Assembly: GCA_963555705.1 (NCBI GenBank)
Contig: OY743182.1
Coordinates: 51,030,592 to 51,094,591 of the forward strand
From: Ligustrum vulgare
Lineage: Eukaryota > Streptophyta > Magnoliopsida > Lamiales > Oleaceae
Length of the DNA: 64,000 bases
Direction: 5' to 3'
Position numbers and translations under genes: made by a program. This document shows, in pieces, positions 44,380-56,228 of the stretch; position 1 is the stretch's first letter; each line of letters starts with the position of its first letter. The notes under the pieces were generated by a model. The model searched no databases and had not been told where the DNA came from. It saw nothing but the letters and a program-made list of their open reading frames with translations.

Positions 44380-46640
44380 CTATATCCCAGCTAGAAAGAG
44401 CGACCAAGTGTGAATTTTCAAAAAAAGTATTAATCATTGTTGATTTTACTTTCTAGAATGTATCCTTAGATGTTGCTTGCATAATAACTATCGATTAGTT
44501 TGAAATTTTCTTCCATTTAATAATGAAAGTAAAATGTTACTCCCTTTAAATATGTCAACTTTCATATGCTAGACTAGGTAAATTGAATACTAACTGGTTG
44601 GATAAGTATTCAGTATTGAGACATCTAATTACATTTAGATCGGGCAATATTCTATCTGAAACGTAATGTAATTATTTCTTAAACTATTTTGTCCTGTTGA
44701 ACATCAACAAATCAATTCAGTACATGCTAACCTAAAATGAGCGATTAAGAGTAAATTTTTTAAAGTATTAGCATTTCTGATTGTACTTTCCATTATTTTT
44801 TTTCAATAGGCTGAAGTAATGAATTTTTGTTAAATATTTTATTGTGCATTTTAGAAATTCAGAATAAATTTTATTTTTTAAAACTCGTTTTTAACCACAC
44901 ATTCTATCAATAAAATAATTTACAAATAAATTCAAATTTTTTAACAACAAATTTTTCAAAAAATTACGATTACAATTCATATTATTTGAAATAATTGGTC
45001 TCAAATAGGGCTTAATATGTTAGAGACTAAATATGTCAAACGTATAGGGGCTTAATATGTTAGGGACTAAATACGCCAAACGTTTGGAGGTTACAAACTA
45101 AAAATGTCAAACGTGACCTTAATATGTTAGAGACTATTATCGTAAAAAACTCAAATGTTAGGAATCATTTGTGCTATTTACACGTTTTTAACGGAAAAAA
45201 CTAACGGAATCTAACGGTAAGGACAATTTTCGCAACGTTTGGTGATTCTAAGGGTATAAATGTCAAAATCTAAACGTTGGAGAATCATTTTCGCAAAAAA
45301 TGTAAAAGTTAGAGATTATTTGTGCTTATTACCCTTTTCAGAAGTATAAATCATTGTTGATTGTACTGTGTAAAAGGAATCATTAGCCGGCATACTGGTA
45401 GAAACATATGAAAAAAGATATGAGCTTTTCTACCTTTAGAGTTAACCCTAAATTTGACAAAAAATACTATTAATCTCTATATGACTACCTACAACGAGCA
45501 TAGAGAGTGAATTCTAAAAAGTTTTAGCCATTGCTAGCTGGATTTTTCTAAAATCACCATTGAATAATGTGCTAATAGAAATATAATGGAATTTTTTTTT
45601 TTAATTTTTTTTTTTTTTTGCCACATTCATTTAGACTTGAAGCCTACATTTTCTAAAATACCACTCGCAATCCCTGCATGCCACCTAAATAGATTGATCG
45701 ACGATGAATTTTCAGAACCTATTAATCATTGCACCTTATACTTTCCAAAAAGTAATACAAAAATATAGTAGATATATTTTTGAACTTTCCTTGTATGCAG
45801 AGTTAAAATTTAAGTTTGAAGACATATAATTTCTAGTTCTATATGTCAAGCTAAAATGAGAGATCGAGAGTTAATTTTTAGACAATATTAGCCACTACTA
45901 GTAGTATTTTCCAAAAAAATCATTAAATGATGTGTTAGTAAAATGCAATGAAAATATTTCTATCACTATTTATATACAGTCTAACGAACTAAATAGTCAT
46001 CTACAGACAAGAAGATCATTGAGTTAGAAAGAAATAAAATTCATCCATTGCTAACTGTCTTGAATCTTAAAATTGAAAAAAAAATATATTATTAATCTCT
46101 ATATGAAAACCTAAGAAGAGCATCGATAGTGAACTTTAGAAAGTGTTAATAATTGCTAACTGTACTTTCCTAAATTCACCATTGGATAATGTGCTAATAG
46201 AAATATAATGGAAATATTTTTGTAACTTTTCTCCACGTTCTTTGGAGTTGAAGCCTAAATTTGACGGAATACCACTTGCAATCCCTACATGCCAATCGAC
46301 GGTGAATTTTCGAAAACTGTTAATTACCTCTCACTATACTTTCCAAAAAGTACTTACAAAATTATAGCAGATACGTTTCTGAACTTTTCTCATCTTCAAA
46401 GTTAAATTGTAAGTTTCAAGATAAATCATTTCTAGTTCTATATATCAACCTAAAAAAAGAGATCAAGAGCGAATTTTTAAAAATTATTAATTACCGTTGG
46501 CAGTATTTTTCAAAAAATCATTAAACAATGTGCTAGAAGAAACATAATAATGAAAATATTTTTATCATTGTTAATTTAGACTAAATATTAATCTACAAAC
46601 AAGAAGATGATTGAGTAAGAAAGAAAATAAAATTCATCCA
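44380..46640. repeat. Array of degenerate tandem repeats upstream of the MBD gene
   Basis: Two long copies, about 45466-46045 and 46088-46640, match with a period of roughly 600-620 bp. Landmarks are TATTAATCTCTATATGA at 45468/46090, GCAATCCCTRCATGCCA at 45667/46278 and TTCTAGTTCTATAT at 45831/46430. Each long copy holds two diverged half-units with ATCATTRRATRATGTG-type words. A further diverged half-unit set lies at 44380-45400. The repeats continue to about 160 bp before the MBD promoter region. Confidence 0.75.
45005..45345. mobile_element. MITE-like insertion within the repeat array
   Basis: This is a stretch of repeated short phrases (CTTAATATGTTAG(A/G)GACTAAATA and GTCAAACGT, three times, and TTTTAACGGAAAAAACTAACGG). 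Its style resembles non-autonomous plant transposons, and it interrupts the repeat array. Exact ends and TSD are not resolved. Confidence 0.35.
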
Positions 46641-46896
46641 AACGTGGAGAGAGCATTGAACCAAAAAAGAAAGAAAATAAAATATAAAAATAGAATTTTT
46701 CATGTCTTAAAACGGATTAGCCCGCAACAGATTGTACAGCCCACTGCCCACTTGACTTGCAGTCGCAACCAGCAGGGGATTATACTCGTGTTATTGCATA
46801 TATATATATATATATAAATACACACATTCATATACTGGCAACACGTGTTCCCAGGCACCCCCTTTGTCCAATTCACTACTACACCTACCTGCCTTT

Positions 46897-46905
46897 CTAT
46901 ATAAC
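46897..46905 (+). promoter_or_regulatory. Candidate TATA box of the MBD gene
   Basis: CTATATAAC lies 94-102 bp before the ATG at 46999, in a CT-rich context. Expected transcription start is near 46930. The (TA)n stretch at 46798-46816 is a less likely alternative. Confidence 0.5.
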
Positions 46906-46998
46906 TCCATCGATCTTCACGGACCCAGACAGAAAAATCGTGACCCTAATCGAGAAAATAAGATACAGCTATAAATCCTGAAATTTCTGCAAAAAAGA

Positions 46999-49900
46999 AT
47001 GGTAGCCCAGAAGGCGCCGGAGTGGCTTCCACCTGGGTATATTGAGAAAATTAAAGTCAAGAACGGGAGAAAAATCAAGGTTGTCGAATTCTTTTAGCTT
47101 CTTTACTTATGTTTCATTGTTTTTTAGTGATTAATTTAACAGTTTAACTTCTTCTCTTATGAAGTTGCTGCTAAAACGCTTGAATGTTGAATTGAATAGA
47201 CTAAGAGTGGATCTTGTTTTTGATTCGATTGACTATTTTCTTCCCTTTTACCCAACTTTCGGAATTATTTTTCCGAAAGTGGTAAAATAAGATGTGCTTA
47301 CCGCATTTATTGATTAATTAATCTCTTTAATCGAGAGGATGGTGCTCTTGTATAACTTGATTGGTAAAGTAGCTGCATGTTGAAAAACAAGTTTGATTTT
47401 TTTTTTTTTTTTTTTTAATTTATTTACTTAATATATATGTATAAATAGTTATATAGTCATGGAATAGAAGCACCCATATGACTGTATGATATGGGCTTCT
47501 AATCTTTGCCTGATTTAGGTTAAAATTCAAGTCAACGTGTGTTCATTTTTGTGAAATTTTGAGCTTGCTGCTTAGCATGTTTTGCATATTATTGAATGAT
47601 TAAAAATTATCTTTTCCATATGCATGGCATTTCCCAAAATGTTCACTACATTTTTTGGGTGGTCTTTGGATTTGGTATAAATCAGTTGCTACTTGTTTTG
47701 ATTGGAGTTGTCATGGGCGTTAAAAATGGTCATTTTGCGGCTTTGTTTGTTTTGTCTTTGAAAAGTAGCTTTAGCAACTAGTGTCCGCCGGGTTTAACTT
47801 TCGATATTAGTTACCTAAATCATTAAGAAGGTTGTTAAAACCGCTATGTGGGACATGCGATTTGGAGTACAATACAAATTTATGATGTATTATCGCTAAC
47901 ATCCCTTTTTTATCTTTTACCATATGCATGGGATTTCCCAAAATGTTTGACTTAACTACATTTTTTGGGTGGTCTTTGGATTTGGTATAAATCAGTTGCT
48001 ACTTGTTTTGATTGGAGTTGTCAGGGGCGTTAAAAATGGTCTTTTTGCGGCTTTGTTTGTTTTGTCTGTGAAAAGTAGCTTTAGCAACTAGTGTCTGCCG
48101 CGTTTAACTTTCGATATTAGATACCTAAATCATTAAGAAGGTTGTTAAAACCGCTATGTGGGACATGTGATTTGGAATCGCCATGTGGGACGTGATTTGG
48201 AGTACAATACAAATTTATGATGAATTAATGCTAACATCTCTGGATTCACAAAGTAGCCTTTGTAAACAAGCTTCTTAGGATTGTATCATAGGATAACGGA
48301 TACCCGATTAATGAAGGCTGTGAAAACCAGTATGTATGTCATGAATTTTGAAATACAGTTCATTTCGTCTAACTTTGCTGCATTCTCTTAATGATTAAGG
48401 AATTCAGTAACTCATTCCATTAAAACTTGTGAACTGATATCTTGTGGTGAAACCCACAGGAGTAGCATTGTACCATATTCCACGTTTAATTTGCTGACAA
48501 TGGTAAAGATCTGAACGGCTGTGTGGGCCTTATAAAGATGGAGGATAAACAAGGATGCATTCCTCCCGTTAATTATGGAAATAATGCAAGCTCCAGTTAT
48601 TTTGTATATCTCTGAGAATGTAGAAACTAATATCCTTTATATATATATATTAACTAGACAACTATATTCAAACTTCACAAACTGTATTCAATTCGCAAAA
48701 CGCTTCTGTTGAAGAAAAGAGAGTAAATGTAATGTAAAAAAAACTGACACTCAAGTCATATTTGTCTGGCTATTTTAGTACTACTGCAATGTGGCAACGG
48801 GTAAAGAATTTTATTCGAAGAAAGATGTCATTGGTTGTGCGGGAACAGAAGAAATTTTCCCTGGAACTCCTCAACCAAGAAGTAATGAAGACAACATGTC
48901 CCCAAATGACAAGATTGGTTTGGTAGGTTTCATGGTATATTAGTAAAATAAATGATTAGTTTGTAAGCTAATTTCTGCCCTTAAATATGACTATATATGT
49001 GGTAGTGTTCACAGACATCAGTTAAAGAAAGTGATTCTACTGAATGGTTACCCAATGGATGGGTAATGGAGGAAAAACAGAGAAAGGGAAGTTCTGGCAA
49101 GGCATCAACTTATAAGGTATGTCAAGTTGCATCTTTACTTCACTTTATGTCTTCCTGTTTAGTGAACTTAGAATATTCAAGTTAAATCTGTCTAATTATA
49201 TTGTCATACTTTAAGTAGGATGACCTGGGTGGTGACTTTCTCTGTTTTTTGGAGTTCTCATTGCCCTTTATTGATCTTCCAGGTATATATAAATCCAGCA
49301 GATGAAAGAAAATTCTACTCAAAGAAAGCAGTGGTTCGATATCTTAAAACCATGGAGCAGAGTGGCACCATAGCAGAACAAATTAAAGTACAGGTTGGCT
49401 CATTTTTTTCTTCCTTGTCTAAAAAATTTTCTTGTTTTAAATTACATGTCGCGATTATTTCTTTGGAAACTCCATTTATATGTGTAGATATTACTGCAAC
49501 ATATGCTTGATATGAAGCATTATCTCAATCATAATCTTACAAGAGTTAGATTTTTATTTATGAATCTTGAATAAAAATAAAAATAAAAAAATCGCGCTAA
49601 GTGCTTTTAGTTCCATTTTTAGTCAGTCATCACCAAGAATGAAAGAACTCATTGATACTCCGGTCTTAAAAGTATATTGGAATGATAGTTTAACTTGTTA
49701 TATACGCATGCCTTTAATTTTCCAATCATGGGTGTATTTGCTCTGCACTATCTATGTCACTCAGTTGCAGGCTTTGATTCAGGAGGTAGTTGTTTCATGT
49801 AGTTTTAGTACTTATGTCAGATTGGTTTAGTCCTGTTAACTATTGTATTGTATTCTCACACAAACCTGTATTTTTTATTTTTTTTTTATCTTTTTCCTCT

Positions 49901-52900
49901 CCTAATGCATAATTTTTTCCCGTTTCTTTTCAGCATGACTCTGTGGGCGAATCCTCTATGATTCCAGATGTGTCTCAACAGTGCAAATTGATCACAGGCT
50001 CTGGTTGTTCTGCTAAAGAGAATAAAGATGGCAATAGCGAGCGCTCGTTGGAGATGGTTTGTCCTGCATCTATCCTAAATTACTAATCCTGAGAAAAATC
50101 TTGTATAAAATTGAGGCTCCTTTTGAGTTATCTACAGGTTGCGATTCAGAGCACAACGGTGGATGGGCTACCCCAAGGCTGGACAACAGAAATCAAGACA
50201 TGTAGATCCGGGAGTAGGAAGAGAAAGGTTGTGTTAATTAGTCCTGTTATCTTGAGCTGGTTATGTAAGACTGTACGAGAGTGTTTTTTGTACTTGTAAA
50301 TGTCTTGTTTGTTCTGACTTAGTGTGCCTTTTCTACAAAGAAATGTTGCTTTAGAATTTATTATTTCTCTCTCATCCTGAAAAGAATTCATTCTGCAGTA
50401 TTACATCGACCCAGTTAGCGGATATATATTTCATTCTAAAGCGGATGTTTTCCGCTATCTGGAAACTAATGACATCGGTAGCTGTACTGTAAGACCAAAG
50501 AAAAGGGTGGTGGATGATCAAGAGTTGATGAAGAATGAAGTTCCTGTAAGTGAATGGCTTGCTTGACAGCCTATGCAAGATTTGTTGTTGCTTTTTGTTA
50601 CTTTTCATTTTCTTGCCTATCTGTTTCTCATTTTTAAGATATTTAATTTGGAAATTAAACATTATTATTGGCCGAGGTCTAATAGTTGCTAAATTTAAAT
50701 ATTGAGTGATTATACCTTTCGATCCTTTTCAGCATGACAATGTGGGTGAATCATCTTTAAGGCAAGATGTGTCTGAACACTGCGAACTGATGACAGAATC
50801 GGGTTGCACTCCCAAAGAGAATACAGTGGGCAACAACAAGCAATCATTGGATATGGTTTGTGTTGCAACAAGCACAATTTACTAATACTAGATATGATGA
50901 AACTCTTATTTATAATTAAGGTTTTTTGAGTTACGTCCAGGTTGCCATTCAGGTCACATCGGAGGATGGGCTACCACCAGGCTGGACAAAAGAAATGAAG
51001 ACAAGAAAATCCGGAAGCAGGATGAAAATGTATCCGGTAATTTATCAATTTACCTCAAGCTGTTGATGTAAAAGAACGTATAAGTTATTATATTTGCCTA
51101 TGCTTGTTGTATGTTTTCTGTTTCGACTTATTTTGCATTTTCTACCAAGAAATGTTGGTTTAGAAGTATACCAATTTTTCGGGGAGAAATCTCATCCTGG
51201 AATAAATGTTCTGCAGCTTTACACTGACCCAATCAGTGGATATAAATTTCACTCTAAATTGGATGCTTTACGCTATCTGGAAACTAATGATATCCGTAGC
51301 TGCCGCATTAAACCAATAAAAAAGCAGGTGGATGATCAAGAGTTGATCAAGAATGAAATCCCTGTGAGTATCAGCTTGCTTGAAAATCCTATCTGTCAAT
51401 GATCTATTGTTGCCTCTTTGTTGCTTTTATGTTATGTGGATCACTTTCTCATTTTTGTGATATTTTATTTGGATATAGAAAACCACATTTTGCCTTGAGG
51501 TCATAATGTAGGTAAATTTAAGTATCCAGTAATTATCATTATTGTAATAACTGGACCAAACTGGCTGGTTCAACCAAGAAAACTGAGAACCGGTCGGTTT
51601 ATGCTGTCTGGTTATATGATATAAATTCTGTATTATAGAACCAATAGAAAATTACTGAACTGGAGTACTGGTCACAGTTGTTTTCACGGTTCGTGTTTAA
51701 AAAATCAAGAAAACTTCTTCGCATTTCCTATATTTTCTTTCTGAAAGTTAAGGAAGTTTCGGGATCTGTAGTTATGTGAAGAAATGAAAAATAAAATGAA
51801 GGAATAAAACATGGAAAAGTGGAGATGCTTCAGCTGTGAATTTTATGGTTTGATAAATAGTTGAATGATAGAGAAAAATAAGTGTGCAGGGTTGGTTTTT
51901 TGAAGACATAAATATTAATGATGCTGAGAACTTAATAAAAAATGATATAATGATGGAGAGAAGAAGTCAGGCCCGAGAATCGAAGTGGCAATTTCTTAAA
52001 AACTGTACTCTCGAGAATTAACAACCCTAAAGTATATTGTTTTTTAATATTTTAATATAATTTGCGTGTATATAATTTATTTATTTATTACTATCGCTTC
52101 AACTCGTGCTGATCCCTATATATTTTTTTTGACACTTGACCCATTAACTTATCCCTTCAATATACAAGCTGGTTTTGATAACAAATGTCAATTGTACTGT
52201 ACGTACCTTTCAGCATGAAAATGTGCATGAATCCGCTTTGAACCAAGATGTGTCTCGAGAGCTGGTTTTGATAACAACGGTAATTGTACTACATTCCTTT
52301 CAATACACGAGCTGGTTTTGATAACAACGGTAATTGTACTGTATGTTCCTTTCAGCATGAAAATGTGCATGAATCCGCTTTGAACCAAGATGTGTCGCGA
52401 GAGCTGGTTTTGATTACGGTAATTGTACTGTACATCCTTTCAATACACGAGCTGGTTTTGATAACAACGGTAATTGTACTGTTCGCTCCTTTCAGGATGA
52501 AAATGTGGACGAATCCACTTTGAACCAAGATGTGTCTCGAGAGCACAAATTGATGGTGACTTCAGGTTGTACTCCCAAAAGGAATAAAAAGCATGAAGTC
52601 AAGCACTCTTTAAAGAAGGTTTTTGCTGCAAATATCCGAACTTATTAATCCCAGACATTTTTAGACTCTTATATTCAATTGAGGTTCATTTCAAGCCATG
52701 TTCAGGTTACCATTCAAAGGACATCAGCAGATGGGCTACCACCAGGCTGGATAAAAGAAATCAAGACGAGTGTATCTGGGAGTAAGATGAGAAATGACCC
52801 GGTAATTAATCTCTTACCTGAAGCTGGTGATATGTCAGACTGTATTATTGCATTTCTGCTTATGTTTGTAATAAGTCTTATCTAGTTATGTTTACTGTGC

Positions 52901-55900
52901 AGCTTCTACACAGTAATATTAATTTAGAATTTCCTAGAGAGGCATCTCTCTATGCAGTAATATTAGTTTAGAATTTACTAATTTCCTAGAGAGGCATCTC
53001 TCATCCTGAAAAGCATTCAACTCTGCAGTATTACACAGACCCAGTTAGCGGATATGTCTTTCGTTCAAAAAAAGATGCCTTGCGCTATCTGGAAACTAGC
53101 AATATTCGTAGCTGCCTTACCAGACCAAGGAAAAGGGAGTTGGATAATCTGTTGACGCATGAAATCCCTGTGAGTTAAAAGCTTGCTTGACCACCCTCAT
53201 CTGTCAAGAATTAGCTCTTACATCCGTGTTGCTTTGCATTGTCTTCAGATATCTGCTTCTCATATTTTTGATGTTTAATTTGGACATAAGATGCCTTAAG
53301 TGGCTATGAGGTCAGACAGAAAATTTAAATATCCATTGATTATGTGGTGTTGTCAATTTCAGCATGAAAATGTGGATGAGTCCTCTCTGAAGCAAGATGC
53401 ATCTGAAGAATGCAAATTGATGGCGAGCTCAGGTTGCAATAGCGAAGAGAATGAGGGGGGAAACGGCGACAAGGACTCATTGAAGATGGTTTGTACTGCA
53501 ACTAGCCTAATTTACTATTCCTTGATATGATCAAACTCTAGAAGGCAATTGAATCTCGTTTTGAGTTATGTCCAGGTTGCTATTCAGAGCCCATCAGCAG
53601 ATGAGCTACCAGCAGGCTGGAAAACAGAAATCAAGACAGGCACATTTGGGAAAGTCAGAAAGGTGCCTATATTTAATCCCTTAACCTCGAGCCGGTGATC
53701 TAAGAAACCGTACTATCGTGTGTCAGCTTGTGACTTTCTAATGCATCTTGTCTGTTGTCTCTAAATTAGCACAATGCTCTCTTATTTAGTGTGTATTCCC
53801 TGTACACCCAAAACCCTGAAGAAAATTATTGCGTCTTGTTTATATTGGGTTTTATATCTTGATATGACCTTTTGAAGTTGAATTATTCTGTATATGGGTT
53901 TCCTATATCTCTATATTCTTGCCAATTGAAGCTCATATATTGTGTTATACTGCCATACTTTTAGTTAGGGAAATATGGATGATCAAGTTCCACAATATTT
54001 GAAGTTCTCATTGTACTTTAATTCCTGCAGATATATATTAATCTGTCGACTGGTAGCAAATTCTATTCGAAGCCTGCAGTAGCCCGATATCTCAAAAGCA
54101 TAGAAAACCGTAGCACCACAGCAGAACAAAATAAAGTATGTGTACATTTGTTTATAAATATTTATACTTTGCTTTTCCTGGCCTGGCAAACTTGTGTGGC
54201 ATTACATTACAAAGTGGCAACAGATCAGAACAAATTAAAAGCAGCAGTTTTCAATTCTTGCCTAGAACAAGTAACAATCATTCTAAAATATATGATCAAT
54301 AAAGTCAGTCACTGCGACTTTTTTGATAGAACAACAAATGTGAAGAATTGCATTTGTTGCTATTTATCAGGTCATGAGTATAGAATTAGTTCCGTGCAAA
54401 AACTTCCTTGGAATGATCATGTATACTGTATATTCATTATGAATTTGCACTAAAAATGCATGTAGAGTTCTTATATGAGCAACATTTTAGGCTGAATTCA
54501 ATGCTGAGACGTATTCAAGATTCCAGCTGCATATTTTAATTGAATTTAACTGAGAACACTTACCAAAGGTGCTATGATAATTAAAGTCACCAAATATAAT
54601 TCTTCCTCTGTTGCTGTATCTTGCTTTATATCACTCATAATGTAGTTAAATAAGTTCCCTATGCTATGCTACAATGCTTCAAGTTTGTTATGGAAATTCT
54701 TTTAACAACACCCAACAATTGCCCAACGTTTGCTTTTGCATGAGAAATGTTGGTTGTTTCCATCTGCGTATGTCCTATCTAAAATAATTATCCACTATAT
54801 TATTTGTTTACCTTTTCCTTGTACCAGTTATATGCTTGTGCTTGAATATTCCAGTTGCTGAAGATCTCTGTTTTTCTGTTTACAGTCTTCGTTTCCGGTT
54901 GATGAGAAGTTATCAGAGAACCTTGAAACCAAGAGGCAGCTTTTTGTTGACGGTATAGTTATGCACTTATGCTTACTGAAATTGGTTATTATATGTTAAA
55001 CTACGATAGGGCTGTTAAAAGTTTTTCCTGATTCTGACAGTTGACTTGTGTTGTAGGTAAAGAAAGTTTAGCTACAGAAAAGTTAGTTGCATCAGAGGCC
55101 AAACTCTTGGAAGAAAATCCGGGAAATAATTCATTTGGTAATGTCATTCTTCCATGTGAAAATAAACTTAAGTCTGGTACAGACAGTCATCTCAGACCAA
55201 CAAAGGAAGGCTCTGAAAAGGAAGTGACAGTGATGGCCGAGAATGTAACTATCGACTCTCATGCAACTACTCTCTTGACTGAACAAAAGCTTCCAGAAAG
55301 TGGGGTGGAAAAACAGAGTCGTAAAACTCAGTCGGGCTCGAGAATATCCAAGAAAAGATTGTCCCAAGACTTGCCACGTCGGACTTCAAAAAGGCTTGCA
55401 GGTTGTAAATCTGACTTGCCTCCTAACACAATTTTTAGTGAACGCGTAGAAGACAGGAAGCCTACTGATACTGAAGCTATTAAGTCATTCAGCTTTCCTC
55501 CAAATGTAGTTGCTACTAATACTGAAGCTATTAAGTCATCCAGCTTTCCTCCAAATGTAGTTGTTGATGTTCTTCTGCCATCTGCTATTGAGCCGGTTAA
55601 AGAGGTTGCAGATCATGCCTCTGTAGGCAATGAAAGTCTTAAGGAAATAGAGCCAACAAACAAAGTCGAAAAGCTTCTTACAGAAGAACAGGCTCTTCCA
55701 GAAGAGCAAGCACATGGGAAGGCAATTGAGGATCAAGAAAATGAAAATTCGAGATCACAAGATTCAACGCCCTTCTATCCATTTGTGGAATCTTGGTCGG
55801 ATCCATGCTTTGAATTCGCGTTCAAGACACTTACAGGTGAACTACCAATTGATGATAATCTGGGATTTTCGGGCTTCCAGCAGCAAGTCGATGACATTCC

Positions 55901-56228
55901 TTACAATCGGACAAACGGATGCTCATTACCCCCTGATGTACCCATGAATTTCCAGAACGAAGCTCCGCCCCTTCCATCATCATTTCAGCAACTCGACATT
56001 CCTTACAATCAAACAAACAGATTCTCGGGCTCACCTGTTGTATCCACCATTTTCCAGAATGAAGTTCCACCCCAGCCATCACAATTTCAGCATCAAGGGG
56101 CTGTTGTGCGATCAATGCCTAATACATTATTCCCATCCCCTGGAAATTTTAGCTTCCCATCTTCCGGTGGCACCAATCCCCGACAACCTATTACAGGGGA
56201 TAGTAATAAGAATTACCAAACAAGGTAA
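46999..56228 (+). CDS. Multi-MBD domain nuclear protein, MBD13-like
   Basis: Spliced gene, inferred exons 46999-47079, 48779-48922, 49015-49116, 49283-49393, 49934-50056, 50138-50227, 50399-50545, 50733-50855, 50941-51036, 51217-51363, 52496-52618, 52706-52801, 53029-53169, 53363-53488, 53576-53662, 54031-54135, 54886-54952, 55057-56228; all introns GT-AG, total 1026 codons plus stop. Six methyl-CpG-binding-like domains appear, each split over two exons: residues about 1-75, 76-146, 188-266, 308-388, 430-508 and 551-614 (pattern LPxGW...K | YxxPxSGxxFxSKxxxxRYLE). Linker exons (147-187, 267-307, 389-429, 509-550) are also copies of one another. The last exon has a basic SKKRLSQ...RRTSKRLAG segment (probable nuclear signal) and SDPCFEFAFKTLTGELP, which I associate with MBD13-type plant proteins. 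Likely role is chromatin binding; methyl-CpG binding is doubtful. Confidence 0.85.
47615..48238 (+). repeat. About 310-bp tandem duplication inside MBD intron 1
   Basis: Copy A is about 47615-47905 and copy B about 47925-48238. They share CATATGCATGG, TTTTTTGGGTGGTCTTTGG (47651 and 47961, period 310), TTGCGGCTTTGTTTG and ACCTAAATCATTAAGAAGG with few differences. Copy B has a further short internal repeat near 48165-48195 (GCTATGTGGGACATG / CCATGTGGGACGTG). Confidence 0.85.
52168..52500 (+). repeat. About 142-bp tandem repeat copying the start of MBD exon 11
   Basis: GCTGGTTTTGAT recurs at 52168, 52261, 52311, 52403 and 52451 (spacings 93, 50, 92, 48), a higher-order unit of about 142 bp. Each unit brings its own TTTCAG acceptor and the first 48 or so bases of exon 11. 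The two extra copies (52214-52279 and 52356-52418) end in ACG|GTAATT donors and are 66 and 63 nt, both multiples of three and open in the exon's frame. They could be spliced in as microexons. Confidence 0.88.

Noticed and set aside
52188..52546. Repetitive short frames on the minus strand
   Set aside because: They arise from the tandem duplication of MBD exon 11 and are not independent genes.
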